NCBI GenBank assembly: GCA_037126765.1
Contig: JBBCBC010000025.1
Location: 18,408,175 to 18,472,174, forward strand
From: Stenogyne calaminthoides
Lineage: Eukaryota > Streptophyta > Magnoliopsida > Lamiales > Lamiaceae
Length of the DNA stretch: 64,000 bases
Direction of reading: 5' to 3'
Below the pieces are notes generated by a model, which saw nothing but the letters and a program-made list of their open reading frames with translations, ran no database searches and was not told the origin of the DNA. Shown here in pieces: positions 19,559 through 31,117 of this stretch. The translations under genes and the position numbers were made by a program. How positions within the stretch are numbered: the first letter of the stretch is position 1; the number at the start of each line of letters is the position of its first letter.

Positions 19559-21333
19559 TGTTGGTCCCGGTGAAAATGAGTCTTACACGCGTATTGGGGG
19601 GGGGAATACACGTATTCAGTGATTTTTAAAATATTTTCTTTACTGAGATCAGAAGGGTCAGTATGTCCTGAGAATTTTGCCCTGAGAAGCACAAATTACC
19701 CTGAGTCAAAGTCTACTTAGATAGTGATCTTGAGCAACTTCCAGTAGCTTCAGATTAGCCCAACTGATTCTGAGTTTTATCAGAGTCCTGAGAAGCTTGG
19801 ATCAGATAATTATATTACTGAATACTCAGTAGAGTTAATTCAGTTTGGTAACTATCTATTCTAGCTAATCAAAAGTGCGAAATGTGTTGGCCCTAAGTTT
19901 ATACTCGTTTTATCTTGCTGAAAATCCTTTCCTTAGTAAAACAGTGGTTAAGGTTGTGATCAAGTTTGATGCAAGTTCAGTGGGTTGTTTCCAACTGAAT
20001 TTCAGAAAAATCAGTATGCTTTCAGTGAAGATATGCAACAGATAAAATGCAATACTGAAAGCAAACAACACAGCAAATTATAGTGGTTAATAGGCAAAGC
20101 TCCTACGTCCACTCTCTCTGATCTTCAGAGAAATTCCTTAACACACTATCACCTAAAGTTTTCAGGCTGAACACAACAGCTTACTAACTTTTCTACACTG
20201 AGTTTTCTTGCTGACTACTGCAGCTTACTAACTCAACACACACAAGTTTTCAGACTACCACAAGTAGCTTACTAACTTCTCCTCTAGAGTTTTCTGGCTG
20301 AACTTAACTGCATCTTACTCACTCTTTACAACCCTTTCTCACCAACAATCACACACACATTCAAACTGCCTAATAATAGGGTTTGGGTTGGGTTGGTTTC
20401 CAACTAGGGTGAGATATCCTTTTACAATAAGAACAAATGCAAAGGATAGGATATCTCTACAAAGCTTTGAATATATAACAATGCTATGCTTAGTGAATGA
20501 GCTCTCTTTAATGTGAAACACTTGGGAAATCTTAGGTTTTTCAAGTGCTTCAATTTGCAAGAATACGAATGAGCTCTGGAGTTGCTTTGATTTCCCGTAA
20601 CCTTTCAATGGTGAAGGTCACTGGTATTTATAGGCAACTTCTCCAAGGTCACTCTAGAAAAACTATCCGTTGGAAGAGATAACGTCAAGAGTTTCCTCTT
20701 TTGGTTATTGATGAACGACTACTTCTAGGGTTTGAACACACCCTTGCATGTATTAGGAAGTATGCAGCCACGTAGCCAATCACCAACTTCTGTGAACTGG
20801 AAGATATCAGTTCTGACATTTTTTTCAGTGAGATGTCACTTTCAGTGTCAGTAAAGTACGTTGTTGTTGCCTTCTCATTGGTCGAAATCTTCCTTTGAGC
20901 AGAGATAAACAAACGGCTTTATTTAGGTTGACCTTTCTGAGCTGATATGTTCCTTAATGTCCACAAATGTCTAACATTTTGTTTGTTTGTACTAGGAATG
21001 AACATAACACTATTTCATCAAAATAATGGTTCAGGGTCTTTGTGTTCAGTATACAAATAGTATTCAGGTTCTTCATTTCTTTAGGATTCTTCAATCTTCA
21101 GGATTCTTTTGAGTCTTCTGAGTCTTCAGGATTCTTCTGAATCTTTTACAACAATGAAGAACATATTTCTCCCTGATCTATATCTGCTGACTATACATGA
21201 TGCAGATAATCCTGATCTCTAATATCTATTGAAACCTGATCCCGATCCTATACTACCAAGATGTCCTGATACATGTCATACTCAGGGGTTTTTGGATCTA
21301 ATCAAAATCTTTTATTAAATTCATCTCTCAACA
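19559..21333 (-). repeat. 5' LTR of element A, complete, about 1.8 kb
   Basis: On the minus strand the LTR begins TGTTGAGAGATG at 21333 and ends ...GGGACCAACA at 19559, next to the primer-binding site. A TATA-like box on the minus strand lies at about 20625-20635. The 5 bases outside it are ATGCA (21334-21338). The match to 7922-9303 fixes its inner part. Confidence 0.92.
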
Positions 21334-21410
21334 ATGCACCTGAACTTGAGGGCACAGGTTCTTTGATTAATTTGAAATGCTACTTTATGTTTATATAATC
21401 ATTGTTCTAA

Positions 21411-21711
21411 GAGCCTGTTTGGCTCATCTTGTAACTGTCTAAAAATTTATAAGCTCCCTAATTTTGTTTGGTAAAATAAGATGTTTAACATCTTATAAGA
21501 TCTTAAAATAAATTCTTTTATAATCTCCAAAAAAAATAAGTTGGGATATCCCAACTTATTTTACTAAAATTATATAAGATCTACCTTGTCCTATCACTCC
21601 AACCCCAACCCCAACCCGACCCAGCCTGGCAGAACTAACCTGACCCGAATCCAGCCCAACCTAAACCCAGTCCGACCATAATTTTTTTTCCTTAAATTGT
21701 CAAAGAACTTA
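21411..21711. mobile_element. MITE, truncated copy, with perfect palindrome
   Basis: This is a relative of the MITE at 7102-7668. It shares the GTTTGGC end, the TTATAAG motifs, the AAATAAGTTGGGATATCCC palindrome (21534-21561, perfect over 28 bases) and the following AAAATTATATAAG. Its right part is replaced at 21712 by a Sirevirus LTR start, so the LTR inserted into or replaced the MITE. TAA precedes the left end. Confidence 0.6.
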
Positions 21712-22105
21712 TGTTGGGAGATGAATTTAATAAAGATTTTGATTAGATTCCAAAACCCCTGAGTATGAAATGTATCAGAACATTTTGGTAGATCAGGATC
21801 AGGTTTTCTATATAGTGTTAGGATCAGGACTATCTGCACCATGTATAGTCAGCAGATATAAGATCAGGATAGTTAGGACTGCTTCATTTTGCCTGAAGAC
21901 TCAGAAGACCTTGAAGACTCAGAAGATCCTGAGGAACAGAGATCATGAAGATTGTTTCGTACTGACCCATAAGACCCTGAATAGCTATTTCTGAGTAAAT
22001 AGTGTTCATTCTTAGTACAAACAAAGAGAATATTACTCATTCGTGGACATTAAGGAATATATCAAATTCAGTGTAGCTAACTTAAAAAGAGCCGTTTTGT
22101 TTCTC
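21712..22105 (+). repeat. Sirevirus LTR start, truncated
   Basis: The segment starts TGTTGGGAGATGAATTTAAT, like the 5' end of the LTRs of elements A and E. It keeps the run of CTGAAGACTCAGAAGA-type repeats (about 21893-21933). The match fades near 22105, so this is a fragment of about 0.4 kb. Confidence 0.8.
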
Positions 22106-22139
22106 TCTATTCAAAAGAAGTTATTAGTAATCTAAAAAG

Positions 22140-22935
22140 TTAACTATCATCGTTAGCTTTTTTAGAATCAACCTTAATTTCTCCCAATCATAATGTCATC
22201 GTTAATACGAAAACATGTTAAATCAAAATTTTGACATGAAAGATATGAGATTAGCAGATGTGATTCTAGGAATCAAAATTGAGAGAATATCAAATGGAAT
22301 TTCTTTGACACAATCTCATTACGTTGAGAAAGTATTGAAGAAATTCAATGCATTTGATGATGCACCTGCTAAAACACCCCTGGAACACAATGTTCATCTG
22401 AAGAAGAATAGAGGAGAACCAGTGGCTCAATTGGAATATGCAAGGATCATTAGATATGTGTTCACCATTGGGGGAGCATGTGTATCGTGGAAATCCACAA
22501 AACAGACGTGTATTGCCCATTCTACGATGGAATCAGAGTTCATCGCTTTAGATTAAGCTGGTGAAGAAACATAATGGCTTCGTAATTTTTTGGAATATAC
22601 TCCTTGTTGGAACAAACTAGTACCATCGGTAATGATACATTGTGACTATCAAGCTGCTATAGGTAGAGCTTCGAGCAGTATGTATAATGGAAAGTCGAGA
22701 CATATCTGTCGTTGACATAACTCTGCTAGACATTTGATCTCAACTAGAGTTATAACTATTGACTTTGTTAGGTCAATTGTTAACATAGCGGATCTGCTCA
22801 CGAAGAGCATAAACCGAGATGAAATGAATAAGCTGATAGAGGGAATGAGTCTAAAATCCACAAAGAAAACTGAAAAAGTGGAAGCCCAATCATGATGACT
22901 GGAGATCCCAAGAACTTGGCTCAAATAGGAAAACT
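22140..22935 (+). pseudogene. Copia RT/RNase H fragment (second copia lineage)
   Basis: LNQNFDMKDMRLADVILGIKI is the RT segment after the YVDD motif. An internal deletion then joins it to the RNase H part GGACVSWKSTKQTCIAHSTMESEFIALD. The stretch to 22900 still encodes fragments of SRHIRRRHN- and DLLTK-type RNase H ends. The lineage matches fragment G (45560-47740) and the piece at 49500-49740 and differs from the Sireviruses. It is dead. Confidence 0.85.
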
Positions 22936-23468
22936 AAATTGTGAATGTTAGTTGTACAACACTTGAAAATCATGACTATTCCTAACAGCACTGTGTCAAG
23001 TGTTAAAAACCCGTACGATGTGGTAAAGGTTAAGTCATAGACTTTTGATAAGTGGATAATAGTGCATTATTTAAGTTGCTTAGAGTGTGATTATTGGCAT
23101 TCTATTGTGAGTCATTTGCACATTTTTCCACTTATATGCACTTTGATGAGTTGAAAGGTCACATAATAAGTATTGGGCCGAATTTCACTCACTGCAGCCC
23201 ACACTGGGGGGCCCAGTGTGGGCAAAAATCTTGAACCAGATATGCCAGCGGGATTTTTACTAACTCCAGCTCATATTACATTGAAAAAAAGGCCACTTAG
23301 GGCTGGTTATTCAGGAATTCAGCAGCGGCTAAAGGCAAATTGCAGCCGGGGAATTTAATGTAGGAATTTAATGTCAAGTTGTCGAACTACTGTTATGGTA
23401 GGGATGTTCCTTGCAAAACTTCTCATGCATCAACTAAGCAACTAGTGCCTAAATATGGTTATGATGCA
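22936..23468. other. Unassigned spacer with a hairpin
   Basis: No gene is seen. TGATAAGTGGATAATAGTGC at 23047 looks like an LTR start of another family, but no matching end is present. A perfect inverted repeat with 12-bp arms lies at 23197-23223. The last 5 bases before 23469 are ATGCA. Confidence 0.4.
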
Positions 23469-24120
23469 TGTTGGTCCCTGTGCAAACGAGTCTTACACGT
23501 GTATGGGGGAGGGGAATACACGTGTTCAGTGATTTTAAAAAAATTTCTTTACTGAGATCAGAAGGGTCAGGACGTCCTGAGAATTTTGCCCTGAGAAGCA
23601 CAATTTGCCCTGAGTCAAAGTCTCTTGGCCCGATCTGGCGACTTTTTCAAGAGCTTTCAGATTAGCCCAACTGATCCTGAGTTTTATCAGAGATCCTGAG
23701 AAGCTTGGATCAGATAATTATCTTACTGAATACTCAGTAGAGTTAATTCAGTTTGGTAACTATCTGTTCTAGCTAATCAAGAGTGCGGAATGTGTTGACC
23801 TTAAGTTTATACTCGTTTTTATATTGCTAAAAATTCTTTCCTTAGTAAAACAGTGGTTAAGGCTGTGATCAAGTTTGATGCAAGTTCAGTGGATTGTTTC
23901 CAACTGAATATCAGAAATTATGTAGCTTTTTTCGGTGAAAATATCTGTGACTAAAAATCAATCTGAAAAGCAAACAACCGAAAAAATTATAGTGGTTGAG
24001 AGGCAAAGCTCATACGTCTACTCTCTCTGATCTTCAGATAAATACCTTAACACACTATCACCTAAAGCTTTTCGAAATTTGAACAAAGCGACTTACTAAC
24101 TTTTTTTTTACCTTGAGTTT
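23469..24120 (-). repeat. Sirevirus LTR fragment running into the gap
   Basis: This matches the minus-strand 3' end of the element A LTR (19559-20210), beginning TGTTGGTCCC at 23469. No primer-binding site lies to its left, so this is the outer end of a 3' LTR or part of a solo LTR. Similarity is lower in patches (for example 23625-23655). The fragment ends at the run of N. Confidence 0.8.
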
Positions 24121-24620
24121 NNNNNNNNNNNNNNNNNNNNNNNNNNNNNNNNNNNNNNNNNNNNNNNNNNNNNNNNNNNNNNNNNNNNNNNNNNNNNNNN
24201 NNNNNNNNNNNNNNNNNNNNNNNNNNNNNNNNNNNNNNNNNNNNNNNNNNNNNNNNNNNNNNNNNNNNNNNNNNNNNNNNNNNNNNNNNNNNNNNNNNNN
24301 NNNNNNNNNNNNNNNNNNNNNNNNNNNNNNNNNNNNNNNNNNNNNNNNNNNNNNNNNNNNNNNNNNNNNNNNNNNNNNNNNNNNNNNNNNNNNNNNNNNN
24401 NNNNNNNNNNNNNNNNNNNNNNNNNNNNNNNNNNNNNNNNNNNNNNNNNNNNNNNNNNNNNNNNNNNNNNNNNNNNNNNNNNNNNNNNNNNNNNNNNNNN
24501 NNNNNNNNNNNNNNNNNNNNNNNNNNNNNNNNNNNNNNNNNNNNNNNNNNNNNNNNNNNNNNNNNNNNNNNNNNNNNNNNNNNNNNNNNNNNNNNNNNNN
24601 NNNNNNNNNNNNNNNNNNNN
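24121..24620. other. Assembly gap, 500 N
   Basis: Exactly 500 unknown bases. A round 500 usually marks a gap of unknown true size, so distances across it cannot be trusted. Confidence 0.98.
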
Positions 24621-24639
24621 CAGATTTCCATGATGGGTT

Positions 24640-25500
24640 TCCATGATGGGTGAGTTAGTTCACGGGTCTACAAGTTAAACAAAGTACGAAGGATATTCAT
24701 CGCCAAGCAAAATACACTAGGAGTTTATTGGCTAAGTTTGGAGTTCAAAACCGTAAAGAAGCGGAAATTCCTATGTTGGTTGGATTCAAGATGGATCCAG
24801 ATGAGGATGGACAGAAAAACCAATCGAAAGAATATAGGGCTCTCATTTGGATCTCTACTATACATGATGCGGCCGGACCGGATATATCACTTTTGCGGTG
24901 GGTGTATGTGCGGTTTCGTGCAAATCCAATGCAAATTCACACAGAAGCGGTAAGCGGATTCTTAAGTATCTGAAGGGGACAGTAAACCTTGGTTTATTTT
25001 ACCCGTCAGATGATAATCTAGAGCTTAGTGGGTATTCTGATTCTGATTATGGAGGTTGCAGAATTGTGAAGAAGAAAAGTCAACCTCGAGAACATGCCGA
25101 TTTTAGGAAGTAAACCGATCTCGTGGTTTTTCAAAGAAGCGTACATCGATTCGCGACATCTACTATTGAAGCGAAATATATGGTTGCGAGGAAAGTTTGT
25201 TGCTCCCAACCCGCCTCGGCTTAGTCGGCGGTGAGGATTATAACATTGTAGCTAAGAATGTACCTATATTACGTGATGATAATAGTCTTATTGCAATCAC
25301 TCAAAATCCTGTTCTACATACAAGATGCAAGCATGTGGATGTCAGACACCATTTTATAAGAGATCATGTTGAAAAGAAGAATATCGAATGGAAAAGATTC
25401 ATCTTGATATGCGTAAAAAGTCGATATTCTAACCAAGCCACTAGCTGAAATCAGATTCAGAGAATTATGCAATGAGCTAGGGCTTATGGATCTTGGAGAA
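24640..25500 (+). pseudogene. Copia RT end and RNase H of element B, heavily decayed
   Basis: Recognisable pieces in order are: RSLLAKFGVQNRKEAEIPM with KMDPDEDGQ (end of RT), PDISLLRWVYVRFRANP, RILKYLKGTVNLGLFYPSDD, GYSDSDYGGCRI, CSQP... and ITQNPVLHTRCKHVDVRHHF (RNase H). The order equals 14300-13566 of element A. At least four frame changes are needed to follow it. Several of the differences from A create CG dinucleotides, which is unusual for a decaying plant element and may reflect poor sequence next to the gap. Confidence 0.85.
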
Positions 25501-27747
25501 AAAGCACCAAAAATGTTTGACGGACTGATCTCCAGAACCAGCTGGTTAAGAGACTAACCAGGTTAAGAGGAATCAGTTGAGTTTGGTATCTCAACTGAGC
25601 AGAAGATCAGTCAAGGAACTGATATGAAAAGGAACTGATCAGATTTAAGGATTATCAGATTAAAGGAACTGATCAGATTAAAGGATTATCTGATTAAATC
25701 AGTTTGGTTATTTCATACTTTGTAAGTCGATTAAGCTGATATTCAACAAGCAAGATTCACAAGATTAAAGCTTACATCGCATAAGAAAACAGAAAAATTT
25801 ACACAACAATGGAATAATAGAAATTTTCATTGATAAAGACTCAGAGGTTAGATTTACATTTCAAGTTACAAGTACAAAAGGACCCGGAGGTCAGTACATA
25901 AGCCATAAACCGAAAACCCTAAACCCTAAGCCTAACCCTAGAAGGGGGGGAGAGAGAGTGATTTTAAAATCTGATGCTCCCATTTTCCCCCACTTAACAG
26001 GTGTGTGAAGACTTTGAAATAATCCTAAAGCCACCCTCAGAGCTTCGGAGTTAGGAGCGAGAGTGGGCCTTGAAGGATTTCTAAGTCAGGAGCCCTTAGA
26101 GCTGAAATCAATGGGCTCTCCAGCTGTTAAATGGGACACAAGTGCCAAGAAAGTGATCCAAAGATCATATGGCCACATGTGTCGCATGAAAATATAGAGT
26201 TGATATACGAAGATCAGTTGTTGTCTGATCAAGATCGTATATCAAACTCATGTTTTATATCAGACTGAGTCTGTTGATGTTAATTCCGTCATCTCGATAG
26301 GCACACAAGGTGCATACGGTTAGGAGAAGTGTCTTCTCATTTGCGATAGCAGATCCCCACCTCGGTGGTAGAGAAGCTTGGCAATAATTTTATGTGTAAT
26401 CTTTGATGACGACGAAAGCAGCAATAAGGAGCACACATGGCTGATTTGAGAAGCTGAAATCATTGGAAAAGGGGTAAAGGTTTTTGCCGGAAGTCTCACC
26501 GGAAATAAGGGTTCACCAGAATACATGATTTACAAAGAAGATAAGTATGGTGTATGGGTTATGTAGTGTAAATCATTGGTCCAATTTATAGAGGCCAAGC
26601 AAGGGTGCAAATGCAAATCTGATTTCTCAAAGCCTCTTAGAGAAATTAGCACTGCAAGGATAGCGTGTAGGAAACACGCGACTGATAATTGGATAAAATT
26701 ACGGCTATTTGACATCTCGAAGTATCCAGACTATTATTACAAATGTCAAATCGTGCTAACTTAGGGAATCGAGACGACTATTAAATTCTTCAAGACTAAG
26801 TTTTGGCGGTAATACTTATCCCAAGAATTGACTTGGTCAACTGAAATCTGATTAGATAAGAGACTGATCAGATGAGGAAGATCAGTTGAGTATGATACCT
26901 CAACAAATCAGATAAATCAGTCAATAAGAAATCAGAAATAACAGTTGAAGGGGGAACTTCAACTGATCAAGGAGGATCAGAAAAGGAAATATCAGACGCA
27001 AAGTGAAGCAGATCAGTTGAAAAGGACAGTTGGGAAATTTATAAGGTTTAGGAAGAAAACTAAGATCAACAAGTGGAATCAACACCAAGTGGTATTGACT
27101 GATTACAATATCAGTCAACCAGATACGCATTTCTATTCCCTTGCTTACTGCTTATTTATCTGAACTTATCTGATAATATTTGCCTTTACTGTACACACTA
27201 CTTTTGTGACGTATATCCTGCAAAGTATTTAATGCGGACGCGGGGTATATGTATTAAATGCCACTAAATGTGTTTTTAAATCCAAAAAGGCAATCGTGCG
27301 TACATTTCCTGACCACACGATCATAACTGATCAATCTGGATCGTTTAAACCTTTTCAAATGTTTGATCTTCTATTCTCGATTTTCCCTCCTTCATCCTAT
27401 AAGTTTCATCAAAACCTTACCAGAGTTTTCTTATCCTCAAAATTCTTGCGATTTATTCTTTGACAACTCAAAATTTCCTTTCTGCGATTCAAAGTGTTTT
27501 CTTGCGATTCAAACTTATTTTTAAAAAAAAAACAGAATCTGGTAATTTCTGATTATTTGTTGAACTACTTTCCTAAAATCCATTGATCTTATAGATTACG
27601 TCTATTTATGTGATCCTGTGATATGCCTTATCTTTTCTTGATATCCGTATGTGTTCATCGATTACTAGGCCTGAGAGTAGGTCTGATAATCAATATATGA
27701 TATCTTTATGATTATGCACAACTTTAATCGAGTCTATCTTATTGTAG
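25501..27747 (+). other. Spacer between RNase H and the 3' ORF of element B
   Basis: No conserved domain is found in 2.2 kb. Repeated GATCAG/CTGATC motifs occur throughout, as in the B LTR, so it probably belongs to the element. A telomere-like AAACCCTAAACCCTAAGCC run lies at about 25915-25940. Minus-strand ORFs at 26320-26715 show no domain. Just before the ATG at 27748 the sequence TTATTGTAG resembles a splice acceptor, and CTATAAGTTTC near 27398 is a possible TATA-like site. Confidence 0.5.
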
Positions 27748-30700
27748 ATGGCCACTCACAGAATGGGAAAAATAATGTGCAACTATGCGGATCTGGCAAC
27801 CAAAATTGTCGATGACAAATTTGTAAAGTTTGGTGTCACTCGGGATCCAGAATCAATGGAGGTTGAAGATATTCTGAGGAAGGGAGGCCTTGAAAAGTAC
27901 TGTGCTGTACACTACAATCCAGTAATGCAGTATGAAGCACTGGAATTCCTAAGGAATTTGAAGGTGGATACGGACAATCCTGGAGATGAGCTGATTTCTT
28001 CAGTTAATGGAGAGGAGATCAGACTTTCAAATGCTGATATCACTCGTCTGTTCAGCTTGCCCAAAGGGAAAATCTCTCCTGTGCACTACAGGGAGAATGA
28101 AGATGAGCTGATCAGAAATGAACTCTTCAGAGAGGCTGATAAACACCAGACTGCAGGTTTTGTCAGGCCTATGTTGAAAAGGAAATACCGACTGTTGTTT
28201 GACATACTGTCAAAAACTATCATGGGTATTTCGTTTAGCCCAGATGCTTTAACATCTGTTAAATTGTATAGCATGGCTGCTATAATCGATCAAGCCAAAA
28301 ATATCAATTGGCATGGCTTCCTGTAGGTTATTCTGCTCCAAGAACATGAAAAATTTGGAGTTAATGATCGTAGGCAAATCTTTCTGAAGAAGAGAATCAG
28401 CAATCTCAACAAGGTTGCAGTCATTCTGAAGGATAAAATGCCAAATGCTGAATGTGATCAGAATGGACTGAAGTCCTACAAAGCCTTTCTCACAACCACA
28501 TCTGCCATATATGGGCCATCTGATGATGATACGCGGTCCACCCCTCCAAAGGTGAAGAAAGGGAAGCTCAAGGAGGCAGCTACATCTGCAACAGGTGCTC
28601 CCCAAAAGAAGAAGCGAAAACTGGTTAAGGCTCAGGAGAAGAGGCCGAAGAAGGCAAAGCAGGCCACCATGACTCTATTTCTGGAAGACGAGTCAGATGA
28701 AGAAGGAGTGCCAGAGCAACCTGATGTGCCACATAAGTTAGCTGAAAAATCAGACAGGCAGGCTTCTCAAGTTGAGAGCTCGCCAGAACATTCTGAGGGA
28801 AGAGCAAGAGAAGAACGATCTCCTTCTCCTCAATCTCGAGTTGATTCACCACTCAGACTTCTAGCTGGTGAGCATGTTTCTCCTTCTCCTTCACCTGCTC
28901 GCGAACCTAAAAGTTCATCAGTTCGCGAACCAGTTAGATCACCTGCTGCAGAGCCGGATGTACCTGCTTCTACAACAGAACCTCTGCAGGTTCAGTCAAT
29001 CAGTCAACATCCACCTACTCAGGCACCACCAGAACCCTCTACATCTCATCAACCGGAATCTGGTCGATCTGAACAGATGATTCCTGAGTCCAGATCATCC
29101 AAGACCATCACCGGGAAAATGGTCAGGATGCGAGTTGAACGCGAGATTGATGAGCTGTATCCAGAGCTGGTAGCCCATCCTGTTATTCGAGAGGAAGTAA
29201 TGGAGATACTCACCTGGAAAGATGTCCGTTTGAAGAGCTTCTCAGATTTTATGATCATCATTGAACAGATGGGAGGTGCAGATGCTTTCGCAGATTTTGA
29301 TTTCGACATGAAGAAATCTGCTCAAGTAGGATCACCAGCTGAGCTGATAACTGCTGATTCGATAAAAACTCTGATACACAGGAAGCTGGGAATGACTGAA
29401 CAAGCTGAACTGGAGCCTGTTGAAGAAACTCCAAAAGAAGATGATCCTATGAAGGATGTGGGAGTTGCCGATGATAGTGGAACTGGTGCTGCAGTTCATG
29501 ACCAGTCACTGGAGGAGCAAACAACTGAAACTGATCAGGTGACGCAAAACATTCCTACATCTCACATCACCGCTGATCAACTTCGGGAGATCAGATCATG
29601 TTTCAAAGATCTCTTGAAAGAAGAAGTAGAGGGAGTGTTGACTAATCAACTTAGCAACACAATAGCTGATCAGAGGCAGATTGGCCTCAAAGAAATAACA
29701 GATCAACGGGAATTGGCTATTTCCCTGATTGAGGCAATCAAAGATTAGTTCTCTCAAACTGTGACCAGCCTGACTGCTGAATTCAAGAAGACAGTTGACG
29801 ACAAGCTAGTCCAGGTTGATCAACAACAAGTTTCTATTCTGATGGTCACTGAAAAGCTTGAAATGACTGAAGAGAAACTTGATAAACTGATTCTTACCCT
29901 CTCTACTGCCGTGGAATCTGTCAAGACTGAGCTGATCTTGAAAAGATTCAAAGTCTATCTGCTCAAGCTCAAGGTTTATCTGTTGAAGATCTCAACAAGG
30001 CAATATCAGTCAGCTTTGGATCTCTGACTTCCCACCTCACAGCTCTTTTTGATCAAACCAAAAAGGGGGAAGGACAGATTGAGAAACCAACTGACCCTAT
30101 CAGAACAACAGAAGACCTGATTCAGACAGTTGAATCCTATGGCCAGAGACTAGACCATCTGGATCTTTTTGCTAATGAAATTACTGAGAAGATGGAAAAG
30201 TCAAAGGCAAGAAAGTTAGCTGCGGGTGCTGGGACATCAGAACTTGTACCAGTCACTCAAACTAAGAGAGTCACAAGAAACACAGCTAGCCAGATACAGG
30301 CCAATAAGAAACTGGCTGAGAAACTGTCCAAAGAGCAGATTGCTGAAGAAGCCCGAATAAGTGAAGAAGAAAAAAGGGCAGAAAAATTGGCAGAGGCAGA
30401 AGATCTGAAAAAGAAGTACAGATCGAGGGCTAAGAAAGGCAAAGTCGGAAAATCTGGACCAGAACCTCAGCTGTCAGCAAGAGTTGACGAGATCATTCCT
30501 AAAACTGGTGCACATGCTGATAAGTTTGAGGAATGGAATAAGATCAGAAGTGAATGGCTTCTGGATGCTTTTGTTCTAGACCTTGTTCCACAAGAAGAAT
30601 CTCCAGATGCGGAATTCCTCAACTAGTTGGAGAACAAGTATCCAGATTTTCTGAAATATCTGGAAAATGAGGCCAAGATAATCAATGTAAAAATATCTCG

Positions 30701-30866
30701 CCAAGAGTATGACGTGATGGATTACTCGAAGAAGGCAGATGGCTCATTTGACAGACTGGCATTTCAAAGGTTCTATTTTAACATCCTGAACAAAGCACGC
30801 ATAACTGATCCTCAGCAGATCAATGATGTTAAATGGAAGCTATACCGGATTTTCAACATCCCTTAG
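27748..30866 (+). pseudogene. Large extra 3' ORF of element B (env-like position)
   Basis: The reading is about 1040 codons with TAG stops at 28324, 29746 and 30624 and a frame change near 29940. The N-terminal part from ATG 27748 has MCNYADLATKIVDDKFVKFG and SVNGEEIRLSNADITRLFSL. That second motif resembles the core of plant transposon proteins of the mobile-domain type. A basic patch PQKKKRKLVK (about 28600-28625) looks like a nuclear localisation signal. Then come a Ser/Pro-rich linker, a helical module (REIDELYPELVAHPVIREEV), coiled-coil-like glutamine/leucine-rich segments (29560-30180), the polypurine-coded QTKKGEG, a charged helix and a C-terminal module (LENKYPDFLKYLENEAKI ... WKLYRIFNIP). 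No membrane span is evident. Its modules parallel those in A, C and D, although the sequences have diverged strongly. Confidence 0.75.
30060..30072 (+). promoter_or_regulatory. Internal polypurine tract in the 3' ORF of element B
   Basis: AAAAAGGGGGAAGG encodes KKGEG about 1.05 kb before the LTR. It nearly equals the terminal tract at 31104-31117 and the internal tracts of A and D. Confidence 0.55.
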
Positions 30867-31103
30867 GATCAATGAGAAATGCCAGAAGGATACAAGCCAA
30901 GAGATTGAAGAATCAGAAGACTACTCAGGATCAGCTGAATTTAAACTCAAACTTTTCTGATGTAATATGTAATAGATAAATCTGATGAATGAAAAGTTTA
31001 TTTTCTAATCCTAAGACAAAATCTCTTTGTCTTCTGATTATATGCTCTTTACAGTTCTATATTTATCAACTGTGCTGGTTTCTCAAAGTGTTTTGGTTTC
31101 ATC
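30867..31103 (+). other. 3' untranslated stretch of element B
   Basis: This spacer of about 240 bases between the 3' ORF stop and the polypurine tract is AT-rich (TGATGTAATATGTAATAG...). It could hold the polyadenylation signal of a 3'-ORF transcript. No other feature is seen. Confidence 0.5.
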
Positions 31104-31117
31104 AAAAAGGGGGAAAT
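31104..31117 (+). promoter_or_regulatory. Polypurine tract of element B
   Basis: AAAAAGGGGGAAAT directly precedes the LTR start TGTTGGG. It is a textbook Sirevirus plus-strand primer tract. Confidence 0.88.

Larger units (their letters stand above)
7922..21333 (-). mobile_element. Sirevirus-like copia retrotransposon, element A
   Basis: Read on the minus strand, the order is 5' LTR, tRNA-Met-type PBS, gag with one zinc knuckle, protease, integrase, RT, RNase H, an extra large ORF, a polypurine tract and the 3' LTR. Integrase before RT is the copia order. The long gag, the extra 3' ORF and the size of about 13.4 kb fit the Sirevirus group. The two LTRs are closely similar where they overlap. 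The 3' LTR lacks its outer 412 bases or so. The element is dead, with stops, frameshifts and lost catalytic residues in gag and integrase. Confidence 0.92.

Noticed and set aside
24062..24646. ORFs across the N run
   Set aside because: They consist of unknown residues and have no sequence support.
25915..25940. Telomere-like AAACCCTAAACCCTAAGCC run
   Set aside because: Only about three imperfect units; common by chance in plant DNA and not evidence of an interstitial telomere.
26320..26715. Minus-strand ORFs in the element B spacer
   Set aside because: Short, hydrophobic and Ser-rich with no domain or relatives elsewhere in the window.
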